Shown here: positions 1 to 10,221 of the stretch, one piece after another | Position numbering within the stretch: position 1 is the first letter of the stretch | Layout: the number at the start of each line of letters is the position of its first letter | Origin: Eremomyces bilateralis CBS 781.70 | Lineage: Eukaryota > Ascomycota > Dothideomycetes > Eremomycetales > Eremomycetaceae | Direction: 5' to 3' | NCBI RefSeq assembly: GCF_010015585.1 | Contig: NW_022985094.1 | Location: forward strand, 124,001-188,000 | Length of the DNA stretch: 64,000 nt | Notes under the pieces: model-generated | Told to the model about the DNA's origin: nothing | What the model saw: only the letters and a program-made list of their open reading frames with translations | Databases searched by the model: none | Made by a program: the position numbers and the translations under genes

Positions 1-3000
1 TCAGACATGTCCGTTTGACACTAAGATCGACGTCATTGAGTCGACGATAAAGGAAATCCGTGTTTTCATCTACGAGATGATTGAAGCACACGGCCATATC
101 GGCAAGCCCGACAACCAGATTGCTTCGGACAATGGGATCCTTGCTGCGCTCTAGGATGGTCAACAGCAAGGCGAGATGCTGCTCACAGTACTCGGCGCTG
201 ACGCACATGAGCTTGGCCATGCAAAGGGCCGACTGGGATTGCAGGATGGGATCGTTGTATCGGGTGTTATTTCCACAGATTTCAGCAACCATGGGCCCGA
301 AGTTGTAGAGAAGAGACTGCGGATCGTAGAGGAGCTCTTGCTCTCGAACATGAGCAAGTGCCTCCGTGAAATCATCTTCTGTCGTACCGGCCATGAGATC
401 CAACTCGTCCTGCTCTTCCGACTGTGGTTTCTCTCCTGGCTTTCGTTTGGTGGGCGATGCGTCCCCCTTTTCACTGTTCTCGGCCACGGATAGCTTCTCA
501 TTTGCGGCCTTTCTTCGCTTGAAGTCTTGCTCGATCAGTTCCAAATGCACAATCTGTTTGATAGCGACATGTCCCACGACGAACAAGAGCTGTGATAATG
601 CCGCCGTCGTCCGTTGTTTGCCCGGACCGGTGCTCTTCTCGGATCGAGGAGAAGGCAATCCAGTACCGTCGTTTGCAACCGACCCGGAAGAAGACGCTGG
701 CCGCGAATCAGTTTGGTTAGGCCGAAACACCGATTTGGTCATTCTTCGAAGTACTTCGGTGCATAAAGTGTCCGGCAACTTGGAAAGAGCATAGATGGCC
801 CCGATCGCCTGCTCGGCAACACCGAACCATTCTTTTGAGTCCGACGCGCTTTCGACGAGATCTGCGAGTTGCACGAGCACGATATGATCGTTAGGTAATT
901 TGGCCGCGGTCGGAGACTCTCGCTTGCCAGTTTGCTTGCCTCCATCATAAATCCGACGAAGAGCGATGCACGTATATCGGGCCAATCCGAGGTCCTTGCG
1001 GCCAATCTCTCCGAGACCGATTCTTAGACACGTCTCCATGTCCCTGACGACGATTTCCGGATCTGCTAAAGCGAGCATGCCGAGGACAATAATCGCACCA
1101 CGTCGCTGCTTCTTAGAGATTTCTTTCCGTTGTACGCCATAAATCTGCCACAGCTTTTGGACGACGATAGTGCTGACCAAGTCCGTTTTCATCATCGTGC
1201 TCAAAAGCTGCTCCAGAGACGTGAGTTCCGCCGGTGTCGCTCCAAAGGTCAGGCTGATCATGTTTCGAGCCACGTAGTTCGCAGCATCGTTTGCCGTATA
1301 GTCCGGCGCGGTGAAGAAGAGACTCTTGTAGCACTCGATCAGGTGGGACTGAACGCCTTTGCCTTCGTCGCTGTTCCCTTTCGTCCAGATTAGGCGGAGC
1401 ATGCGCCTCACCCCAATTCTCGCCGTCTCAATCTCGTAGACGTGGCATGTGACGAAGAAATCCATGGCTTCGATGACTTCCGACTTGTTTCTCGATGACA
1501 ACAACTGCGTAACCACAGGGCAGGCATTGTGAATGACCTCAATGAACCGAAGCGCTTCAAGAAAGAATCGCCGAGACAATTGCAATTGATTGATCAGTTC
1601 TGCCGTCGCCGCCTCCTTTGCTGCCCTCTCCATGGCTTCGATACGCTGATCCTCTGTCATCGACTCCGGAACCGTGGGTTCCGCTTGAGTAACATCATCA
1701 AGCAACTCGGTGTCTGCTGTTTCATCCGAGATCGTCTTTTCTCGCAGCTCCGTGGGAGGTTGTAAGGCGTCAATCTTTGCATCCTCATCTTGCAAGGCCT
1801 TTGTCCAGTCTTTCTTCTGTAGCTGACCTTTGCCAAAAGCACCGAAAGGATGAGTGGAAATCAGCTTTCCAAGGAGTTTTATCGCATTGCGGCGGACGTT
1901 ACTGCTTTTGTCTTCAAGACTCCGAGTGGCAAGTTCGGCTGCCGTTTGTCTCCTCTTAGGAAATTTGACTTCCAAATCACACAATCGCAAACAGACTTGG
2001 ATGGCTCGGCATCGGCAGTAGGGATTGATATCAAGAAACCTCTCCTCGAGAACGTCAAAGAAAGCATCTACTTGTCCTTGATGGTTCTCGCCCCTTTCGC
2101 TCTCTTCTTGTCTGCTCAACATTGTGATCAGGTTTCCGCAAACTTCAATGATAGAACACCGAAGAGTGTAGGACTACAACAGTTAGATACTAATGTTATC
2201 CATACGACTTCACTCACCTCATTGTCCAGTAATTTGGCGAGCAACGTCATCTGCTTGATGACCAACCGAGGAACCAGTTCGGACACTTTCGTGACAAATG
2301 CCGAAACCGACTTCGGTCCCTTGATATCGTTGGCATTGAACTCTTTGCTGCTCAACTCCCTAGACGGTCGTTAGAATATGGACATAGAATCGGAGTTGGA
2401 CATACCTTAGAATCTCTTCGGTGAGCTGTGGATAGTCATATTGCTCCGCGAGGATTTGCAGGAATTCTGCCATTGCTTCCGAGAGATGCTCGAAGTAGGT
2501 CAAATTCTGGATGATGGAGGTTTGCGCCCCTACTTTCTGTCAGCGTGTTCTCGAAGCAACCAACCACAGAACTCTACCGAAGCCATGTCCATGATGCTTG
2601 ACGGCAATACATAGGACTTTAAATGAATACATCCGGATCGATGTATTCTTGACTCGTGTTTCGCTTTCGAGAACCAGATACACTGGTCGAGTGAAAAGGC
2701 CGACGAACGTATCACGCTCCGATGTAGTCATGAAGATTTTGGAAAGCTTCAACTTCAAAACCTTGCTCATAACATCGAGCGCAGCTTGTAACTGGGTCGA
2801 CGAATCCCAAGTTCCATCTTTCGATCCAGCCTTTCCTTTTGCGCTTTTGCCGCCTCGACCCCGTCCAGCTGTTGCAGTCGACTGCTTCTCGGCAGCTTTC
2901 GTCTCGACCACAGCAATGCACCATTGTAGTAGGAAACCATAGACTTCGAGGAGTTGTTTGTGGTGGTGCTTCAACGTTTCCTGGTCGTCGGCCTCGATGT

Positions 3001-3424
3001 CGGCATGGGCAGCGTCTGCTTCGGCGGAGAGACCGGATACAATCAAATCGAGGAGTTTGCTGAGAGCGGTTGGAGGGATTTGTGATGTGTACCTGGAGAG
3101 CGCAAATAACGCGGGCGTGTCAGGACGGCTGATAGAATGCCTTTGGTAGGGCTGAAGTTGATGATCTAAGGAAACAATGGGTGCACACTTGAGTAAAAAC
3201 TGGAGAGTATCGAAGTTGCAACTTCGCGTGATGGATTCGGGATTCTCTGCGATCGCATCGACAACCGGATTAAGAGCGCCATTGACCACGGCACTGGTCA
3301 GTGACTCGGGGTCACTCTCGCAATCCAACAGGTCTGAAGGAACTTCCGGGGTTGGGATAGTGAAGGGGTCGGACAAGTACGCCTTTATGGCTTCGTTGAT
3401 GTCAAATTGGATTCTCTCGTCCAT
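1..3424 (-). CDS. YCS4: Condensin complex subunit 1 (CAP-D2 / Ycs4), 3' part missing
   Basis: HEAT-repeat, non-SMC subunit of condensin, which compacts and segregates mitotic chromosomes in the nucleus. The ATG at 3424 (MDERIQFDINEA) was chosen because it matches the conserved family N-terminus; an upstream in-frame ORF lacks similarity. Exons read on the minus strand: 3424-3189, 3140-2578, 2529-2406, 2359-2218 and 2173 to the window edge. All junctions are GT-AG and keep frame. Residues soon after the start match the Cnd1 N-terminal domain. Later HEAT-like segments include KSSNVRRNAIKLL (near 1900) and DPIVRSNLVVGLADM (near 90-130), the conserved core of the family. The first intron is 48 nt and open in frame, so retention would insert 16 residues. 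The C-terminus lies beyond base 1. It shares a 355-bp promoter region with the divergent Cdc7 gene. Family assignment is confident; exact splice sites are inferred by eye. Confidence 0.93.
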
Positions 3425-3779
3425 GGCGAGGATTGTAACTACGCGGTGCACCCGAAAGTGCGGAAATACAGATGTCCAGACGAGTTCAAGGAGAAATGGC
3501 GGGAACTCGTGATGATATGTCAGAGACTCAAAATGTCCCACATCTGCGTCCCGCGTTTGAACGCGAGGTGGATTTGTTTTCAATTTGCCGAATTGGGCTA
3601 GCGCATAACACAGTTCCATGGCCCACCACAACGGCAACAGCCATCAATCGCGACTGCTCTTGCACCAAACGACCACCAAAGCACCTTCCAAGTTCAATGA
3701 ATCAAGATCACAGGGACGCACGAAGCTTCGATTGATATTTCTATCCGGGGCCCAGGCTTTTGCTGCCTCCCTCTTCAAC
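3425..3779. promoter_or_regulatory. Bidirectional condensin/Cdc7 promoter with ACGCG cores
   Basis: The 355 bp between two divergent start codons carries three ACGCG cores (3441-3445 and 3561-3565 on plus, 3552-3556 on minus) and an E2F/MBF-like TGGCGGGAA at 3497-3505. In yeasts, ACGCG(T) boxes bind MBF and drive G1/S genes. That they act here is inference. Confidence 0.5.
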
Positions 3780-5165
3780 ATGCCGAGAGCTAGAGTTCAA
3801 CGCGCAGCTCCAGTACCGATATCAAGAGAACCAGAAACCTCCGACTCCGACTCCACCATGGATGAAAGCCGGGATCCACAGGATGAAAGCGGCTGCACGC
3901 TTTCCGATGAAAGCGAAGAGGAGGTGGATGAGAGTGTTGCTGAGGACATGGTCCGCCTGGAGAATGATTTTCAGGGCATCGCTTCCAGATATCGATTGAT
4001 CAATCGCATTGGAGAAGGTGATGACTGCCATATCGCGAACCCATTAGTCCGAAGCTGACCTTTTCAAGGAACATTCTCGACGGTCTACAAGGCTGAGGAT
4101 CTACAGTACAATGCCTACAAGAACGGCTGGGATGCCCAACCGTTCGACAACAGCTCTCCCCAGAAGCGGCAGTCCAGAGGGCCGAAGCCTAGATTCGTGG
4201 CTATAAAAAAGATCTATGTCACCAGTAGTCCTTCGAGGATCCTAAATGAGCTTGAGCTCCTCCATGACCTTCGGGACTCGGATGCGATATGCCCCCTGAT
4301 CACCGCATTTCGCCACCAGGACCAGGTGATTGCTATCCTGCCGTTCTGCCCTCATCGCGACTTTCGAGACTACTACAAGGGGATGTCGATGAACGACGTT
4401 CGCGTCTACATGAGAAGTTTGTTTGTTGCTTTGCAAAGCGTTCATGATCACGGCATCCTTCATCGGGACGTCAAACCGACCAATTTCCTTTACTCCCCAT
4501 CACGCGGGCGTGGCCTCTTGGTGGACTTTGGCCTTGCAGAAAGAGCTGGCACGGACTATCATTTCTGCTGTTGCGAGCTTGCTCCTACTGAACGACAATC
4601 TCGCTTCCAGACGAGTACGTACAAGATCATGCCTTCTGATCGAGGCCGGTACCCGAACCAAAAGACCGACACTCGCCCTACTCGACGAGCCAATCGTGCT
4701 GGAACCCGAGGGTTTCGTGCTCCCGAGGTGCTTTTCAAATGTACCGCCCAAACCACCGCCATTGACATCTGGAGCGCTGGGGTGATGCTTCTCACTTTTC
4801 TGACCAAGCGATTCCCTTTCTTCCATAGCGCTGATGACATCGACGCCGTCCTTGAGATGGCTGCACTATTCGGGAAGAAGAAGATGCATCAAGCCGGAAT
4901 GCTGCACGGACAGATGTTCGAAACGAATATCCCAACATACCGTGAGTCCGGATACAGCTGGGAGAAGATCGTCTTGTGGGCGAGTGGAAGGGATGGATCA
5001 AAAGGTGGTCGGCTCCATCAGGACGAGAAAGATGCCATCGAGTTCATGGAACTGTGCTTCGCCATTGACCCAAAAGAGCGCATCACCGCAACGGGAGCGT
5101 TAGAGCATCCTTTCATCAACAGTTATGCACCGGATGATGCAGAGGATATGGTTGACTTGCTATGA
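3780..5165 (+). CDS. CDC7: Cdc7-type (DDK) protein kinase
   Basis: Serine/threonine kinase that, with a Dbf4-type partner, phosphorylates the MCM helicase to fire replication origins. Exons 3780-4017 and 4069-5165 give 444 residues. The 51-nt intron interrupts the glycine loop; splicing restores GEGTFSTVYK. Visible kinase motifs: VAIKK lysine, HRDVKPTNF catalytic loop, VDFGLAE, and RAPEVLF. The long insert between the DFG and APE motifs, beginning ERAGTDYHF and ending NRAGTRGFRAPE, is typical of Cdc7. The N-terminal 75 residues are acidic and serine-rich (SDESEEEVDES), a likely regulatory tail. The ATG at 3780 gives MPRARVQRAAP; an upstream in-frame ATG at 3618 exists but would put coding sequence in the shared promoter. 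Divergent from condensin subunit 1. Confidence 0.92.
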
Positions 5166-5737
5166 CGGGATGAAAGGATGAGTTACCAATCATGATCAAT
5201 GAAGGGAATATAGCGGCGGTGAACGGTGTCAGGAGTTATCAGAGCATGATGGAATGCGCATTGGTTTAGTAGTGTTTAATTCAAACCGCATTTAGATCCG
5301 GATGTATAACTACTTCATAGATGTTAATTGAATGGTATTAGACATGTGTGACTTCTACTTTATTCAATTCCTGCTAATGTTAGCGCATGAGGAAGTTTCC
5401 TTACGTTAGCCATTCTCTACACAAGACTCGGGTCGGTGACGGTCTACAGCAGCAAGGTTCCTCAAAGGAGACCACCGACTCGATGTAGCAGCATATCAGC
5501 GGATGATCACAAACAACAGAGCGAATCATGACTACGGATAGAGACCCATGCGTGAAGCAGAAGGGATTGGTTTGTTCAGGAACAGGTTTGTATTTAAGCC
5601 ACTAGGGATACAAACACCGTTCCTCAGCCACCACGCTTAAAGAGTCCGCATCGACATGCCCAATGACCCTATTGATTGTAACCCTTTTTGATCCTTGGTA
5701 TGCCCGATATAACTCCAGGGTTGGAAATGCAGGATGC
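5166..5737. other. Convergent intergenic region
   Basis: Spacer between the 3' ends of cdc7 and the uL15 gene. It is fairly AT-rich and presumably holds both 3' UTRs and poly(A) sites. No conserved coding or RNA signal was seen. Confidence 0.6.
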
Positions 5738-6338
5738 TTAAGCCACCAACTGGACAACACCACCAGCACCCTTGATCTTTCGCTCAGCCTCCTGAGAGAA
5801 GAATCGCGCGCGCACGATGATGGGGACTTCTGGAAGTACGCCCTTTCCGAGAACTTTCGAGTAACCGAGAGAAAGGAGGTCGAGAACGGGAGCGGTGTCG
5901 GACTTGGGGTTGGAGATGTATTTTTCGCGCTGCTCCTCGGGAACGAGGGACCAGAGCTAGAAGAACATGTCAGCCACCAGCTTCAGAAGGGCTTGCAAGA
6001 GTTGAGTCTCCACGTACCTTGTCGATGTTGATGGTCGGCTTCCAGAATTGATTCTGGAGCTTGTGGAAATATCTCATTCCAACCTTTCCGAAGTAACCCG
6101 GATGGTATTTGTCGATATTCGTTCGGTGATGATGCTGACCACCGGCCATACCACGACCACCGGGATGCTTTCGGTGCTTGCCGACACGACCGTTACCGGC
6201 GGAGACATGACCGCGGCTGGAGAGATGAGGGTTAGCATCTTTTCCGACGGATTTCAATTAACCGGTAGGCCATTGAGGCACGGAGGACTGGAAATGGGAT
6301 ACTCACTGCTTGCGCGTTTTGAGGAGTCTGGTAGGCAT
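5738..6338 (-). CDS. RPL28: 60S ribosomal protein uL15 (yeast L28 / human L27a)
   Basis: Large-subunit ribosomal protein. Exons on the minus strand: 6338-6307, 6216-6018 and 5956-5738, giving 149 residues, the length of yeast Rpl28. The N-terminus [18 protein letters not shown] joins across intron 1. The basic, glycine- and histidine-rich core ([19 protein letters not shown]) is the signature of the family, and the protein ends [10 protein letters not shown]. The 90-nt first intron directly after a very short first exon is typical of fungal ribosomal protein genes. It shares a 377-bp divergent promoter with FEN1. Confidence 0.96.
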
Positions 6339-6469
6339 CTTGGCGAATGATGCAGAATGAAGACTCTGGTCGATAAGTTGGAATGTGGTGATAGTGTTCT
6401 TGACGTGAGAAATGTTAGCGAGTGCTGTGGGGAAAAGTTTCTCCGGGCTCACTTTTTCCTCACGTGATC

Positions 6470-6477
6470 AGTGGGCG
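6470..6477. promoter_or_regulatory. TCACGTGA palindrome (CACGTG E-box)
   Basis: Eight-base palindrome 132 bp upstream of the uL15 start. CACGTG is bound by bHLH factors such as Cbf1. The same core recurs upstream of several other genes in the window. Function here is inferred. Confidence 0.4.
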
Positions 6478-6578
6478 AAATGGAAACCCGAACTGTCACC
6501 ACATCACCCGAACTGTTGTCACATAAATTAGATGGAATTGGCAATCATGTGGTTCGTGTCATGTGATGACGGCACTGA

Positions 6579-6584
6579 ACGCGT
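6579..6584. promoter_or_regulatory. ACGCGT MluI cell-cycle box upstream of FEN1
   Basis: Perfect palindromic ACGCGT lying 132 bp before the FEN1 ATG, with GGCGCG at 6602-6607. MCB elements control G1/S replication genes, including RAD27 in budding yeast. The motif is seen directly; its activity is inference. Confidence 0.5.
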
Positions 6585-6715
6585 CCCCCTCGCGCTCGCG
6601 TGGCGCGTCATCTTCCGTCGCCATGAATTTCGGTCCAACTGAAATGTTCGAATTCTTTGAGACCTTCCTGCTTTGAAGTTCGTTCCATCAAATTTGGACA
6701 CGTCGAACCATCACT

Positions 6716-8086
6716 ATGGGTATCAAGCGTAAGTGTCATATTATCCCCGAAACTGCACATGTACTAAGTACCAAGCAGACTTATTTCAGCTCATTGAGGA
6801 GCATAGCCCCGCGGCGATCAAGCAGGGCGAGATCAAGAATCAATTCGGCAGGAAGGTTGCCATTGTAAGTGTCCTTTTCTCTAAGTCCAATGTATCGTAC
6901 TGATTTTTGTAGGATGCGTAAGCTCTCGTTCAGCCTCTCATTGCACTCTTTCTAATGCACCTTAGGTCGATGAGCATCTACAGCTTCCTGATCGCCGTAC
7001 GAAGTGATGGCCAACAGCTGATGTCTGAGTCCGGCGAAACCACGTCGCATCTGATGGGGATGTTCTACCGAACCTTACGCATGGTCGACAATGGCATCAA
7101 ACCCCTCTTTGTATTTGATGGTGCCCCTCCCAAGCTCAAATCTGGCGAATTGGCGAAAAGATTCCAGCGCAAGTCGGAGGCTCAGGAAGCTCATGAGGAG
7201 GCGAAGGAGACGGGGACGGCAGAAGAGGTGGAAAAATTCTCGAGAAGGACCGTGAGGGTGACGAGAGAGCACAATGCGGAATGTCAGAAGCTATTGAAGC
7301 TCATGGGAATTCCTTACATCATCGCACCAACAGAAGCAGAAGCGCAATGCGCCGTACTCGCAAGAGCAGGCAAGGTCTACGCAGCTGCATCTGAGGATAT
7401 GGACACCCTCACATTTGACGCACCGATTCTTCTTAGACACCTTACATTCAGTGAGCAGCGAAAGGAACCGATTCAGGAGATTCACCTCGCTCAGGTTCTC
7501 GAAGGGTTAGAGATGGAAAGAGATCAGGTGAGTCTGCCCACAACATTTGATAGCTCACAATTAACTTCCCTAGTTCATTGATCTCTGCATTCTTCTCGGC
7601 TGCGACTATCTCGACCCAGTCAAAGGCGTTGGTCCATCCACCGCTCTCAAGTTGATTCGGGAACATAAAACTCTGGAAGGTGTCGTTGAATTTTTCGAGA
7701 AGAGCAATAAGTACACGTTACCGGAGGACTGGCCATATAAGGATGCTCGCCTGCTATTCCTCGAACCTGATGTTCGACCGGCGGACGATCCGGAATGTGA
7801 CTTCAAATGGGAAGCACCTGATGTCGAAGGCCTTGTCGAGTACCTGGTCAAGGAGAAGGCCTTCAGCGAGGATCGAGTGCGGAGCGGGGCGCAACGATTG
7901 CAAAGGAGCACCAAAACGGCTCAGCAGAGTCGACTGGAGGGTTTTTTCAAGCCGGTTCAGCGGACGCCGGAAGAGCAGGCCGCCTTGAAAAGGAAGACCG
8001 ATTCAAAGTTGGAAGAGGCTAAGAAGAAAAAGAAGCAAGCGGCGAAAGAGAAGAAGGATACAAAGGCGAAGCCAAGAGGTGCTTGA
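6716..8086 (+). CDS. RAD27: Flap endonuclease 1 (FEN1/Rad27)
   Basis: Structure-specific nuclease that removes 5' flaps during Okazaki-fragment maturation and long-patch base excision repair. Exons: 6716-6728, 6779-6864, 6913-6917, 6966-7527 and 7574-8086, giving 392 residues. The third exon is only five bases (GATGC); it is required to read VAIDASMSIYSF and supplies the metal-binding Asp34. N-terminal XPG domain starts MGIKHLFQLI; the internal domain contains [10 protein letters not shown] and [10 protein letters not shown]; then [13 protein letters not shown] forms the helix-hairpin-helix region. A PCNA-binding box, QSRLEGFF, lies near residue 345, followed by a lysine-rich tail. All introns are about 46-50 nt with clear donors and acceptors. 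Confidence 0.96.
6913..6917 (+). other. RAD27: 5-nt micro-exon of FEN1
   Basis: The bases GATGC are flanked upstream by a 48-nt intron (GTAAGT to TTTGTAG, branch-like TACTGAT) and downstream by a second 48-nt intron (GTAAGC to CACCTTAG, branch-like CTAATGC). Including it gives the invariant I-D-A-S-M-S; omitting it removes Asp34 and shifts the frame. Confidence 0.85.
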
Positions 8087-8472
8087 TTCGATATCTCTTT
8101 CTCTGGCGTTCAGTGGGTTCCATTCGTGTGGCGCGGAACAATCTGGTCAAACAGAAGCATGAGATATGATCATTGGCGTTCCGGTGAACTGAACTGAACT
8201 TATCGTAGAGTCAATAGGGTATACTGGTTGCATGGCTCTGCCTGGTATGGCTAGGCATGCGGAAGGGTGAGCATCATTGCGGCTCAAATATGGCTGCATC
8301 GTAAATATCGAAGGAATGATGAGATTTGAATGCGAATGATATTAATTCTACATTTAATAATGCTCGCCTCCAGGTAAGACCACCGTTGCTAAGCTCCTGG
8401 CGACTATTACACTATCCCGGCCACTAAAACGCCTGCTATGAACGTTGATCCACCTGTCACCACACTCGTGCT
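8087..8472. other. Convergent intergenic region
   Basis: Spacer between the 3' ends of FEN1 and the phosphohexomutase gene. It holds AT-rich patches that could be poly(A) signals near 8330-8360; nothing else was seen. Confidence 0.55.
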
Positions 8473-10221
8473 TCATGCTAGTTGTAGGCCATTTTCATCC
8501 GGTTTGAACCATTCTTCCAACAGACTTCTCAGAACTTCTTCCGCATGTGCCTTGGCGTCCGACGCCTGCTTGGCTTCTCCTTCAATGTAGAGCTTGATCT
8601 TCGGCTCCGTCCCACTCGATCGGACCGTGAATCGCACATTTCCTTCCACCGTGCAGGTGATCATTTCCGTGTCGGTCGAAACCGGCAGTGTGGGTTGATG
8701 GTCTTTCGTGGCGGAATCATACCCCTTGGTTAAGTCTCTCCAACTGAGGATCTTTCGATTGCCGATTTTCTTGGGATACGGCTGGCCAAGCCCACGGATC
8801 CGCTCGAAAATTTGCGAGGTAATGAGGATGGATGGCGAAATCAGATATGTATTCGCATCCTCAAAGTGTCCGTACTTGGTGTACAAGCGCTGCAATTTCG
8901 ACCACGGCGTCAAACCTTCATTCCGCCATCGAGCCACAGCGCTCAAGAACACAGCAGCCGATGCTATGGAGTCCTTATCACGAGCAACCGGCGAAAACAT
9001 GTATCCTAGAGCCTCTTCGTATCCATAGAGTGCATCGTATCCCTCCCCTTCGAGACGTTGCGCTTCGTTCCCGATCCATTTGAAACCGGTTAGGGTTTCG
9101 GCGTAGTGAATCTTCTCCGCTTTCGCCATCGTCGAGAGCATTTTCGAAGAGACCGTGGATGCCAGCATCGCCAACTTTTCCTTCGGCTTATCTTCCGGAT
9201 AGGTGTCGATGACGTGTGAGGCAAGCAAGACGCCGAGCTGGTTGCCGGTGAATTGTATCCATCGTCCATTGACTTTATCCGCAACGGCCAATCGATCGGC
9301 ATCTGGATCACTTGCCAGCACCAGCGATATGCCATGGGCGTCTGCCGTTCGGAAAGATAGATCCAGTGCACCCTTCTCTTCCGGATTCGGAAACGCTACG
9401 GTTGGAAAATCCGGGTCTGGTTCGGCTTGTTCTTCCACCACCACCATGTTGTCTGCCCATCCCAACTCTTGCATGACCTTGGTCATAATATTCAGTCCGG
9501 TTCCATGCATCGGAGTATACACGAACTTGGCATCACCGAGCGTCGGACCGTGTTCGTCAAGCTTTGCTATGCTGGAGACAGCCTTGACATATGCGGCCTC
9601 GACTAACCCAGAATCGGACTCGACAAGAAGGGTGTTGTCCGCTGCACCATAATCCCATGACTTGGGTTCAAGATTATGCTGTATGGACCGGGCTATGCCC
9701 CTATCCATCGGAGGAATGATCTGCGATGCGTTTTCCCAGTAGACCTTGTATCCGTTGTCTTCTTTTGGGTTATGGCTTGCGGTGATCATGATTCCTGCAG
9801 CAGCATTGAATTCCGATACCCCAAAGGGTACAAGAGGGGTGTGTATCGGCCCAGGATATATCCAAACTCTTATCCCTTGAGCCACGAATGCCGCTGTTGC
9901 CAGTTGGGCAAATGTCTCCGAGTTCCTTCTGGCATCCCTTCCAATAACCACTCCACGCTTTTTTGTATTAGGGACATTTTCCAACAGGTAGGCAGCGAGG
10001 CCTTGGGATGCCTGGATGACTGTGACACAGTTCATACGGTTGAAGCCAGCTTCCATCCGGGCTCGCAGTCCGGCGGTGCCAAAAGCGATCCTCGTCGTTA
10101 GTCGGGATGCAAGCTCCTGCTCGTTCCCTTGAGCCAGAAGTTTGTAGATTTCATCTCGCGTCTCCTCACGTTTGTCTATTCGGAGCCATTCTTTGGCAAG
10201 ATCTTCCACTTCTTTTTTCAT
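8473..10221 (-). CDS. PRM15: Phosphoglucomutase-2/phosphoribomutase family enzyme
   Basis: Alpha-D-phosphohexomutase of the PGM2/PGM3 branch (yeast Prm15/Pgm3), which interconverts ribose-1-P and ribose-5-P and, more weakly, glucose phosphates in the cytosol. Single exon, 582 residues, close to the family length. Motifs in order: FGTAGLRARMEAG near the N-terminus, the phosphoserine loop TASHNPKEDNGYKVY, the metal-binding loop DPDADRLA, the sugar loop GYEEALGY and the C-terminal phosphate-binding RSSGTEPKIKLYIE. The ATG at 10221 (MKKEVEDLAKEW) was chosen; a longer reading from 10230 would begin at TTG. The choice between phosphoribomutase and glucose-1,6-bisphosphate synthase activity cannot be made from sequence alone. 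Confidence 0.93.
   Translation of the reverse strand: MKKEVEDLAKEWLRIDKREETRDEIYKLLAQGNEQELASRLTTRIAFGTAGLRARMEAGFNRMNCVTVIQASQGLAAYLLENVPNTKKRGVVIGRDARRNSETFAQLATAAFVAQGIRVWIYPGPIHTPLVPFGVSEFNAAAGIMITASHNPKEDNGYKVYWENASQIIPPMDRGIARSIQHNLEPKSWDYGAADNTLLVESDSGLVEAAYVKAVSSIAKLDEHGPTLGDAKFVYTPMHGTGLNIMTKVMQELGWADNMVVVEEQAEPDPDFPTVAFPNPEEKGALDLSFRTADAHGISLVLASDPDADRLAVADKVNGRWIQFTGNQLGVLLASHVIDTYPEDKPKEKLAMLASTVSSKMLSTMAKAEKIHYAETLTGFKWIGNEAQRLEGEGYDALYGYEEALGYMFSPVARDKDSIASAAVFLSAVARWRNEGLTPWSKLQRLYTKYGHFEDANTYLISPSILITSQIFERIRGLGQPYPKKIGNRKILSWRDLTKGYDSATKDHQPTLPVSTDTEMITCTVEGNVRFTVRSSGTEPKIKLYIEGEAKQASDAKAHAEEVLRSLLEEWFKPDENGLQLA

Larger units (their letters stand above)
6339..6715. promoter_or_regulatory. 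Divergent promoter of uL15 and FEN1
   Basis: A 377-bp intergenic region between two divergent genes. It holds a palindromic TCACGTGA near the uL15 side (6470-6477) and a perfect ACGCGT near the FEN1 side (6579-6584), with a second GGCGCG-containing element about 20 bp further on. Each gene therefore has a plausible element of its own. Confidence 0.55.
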
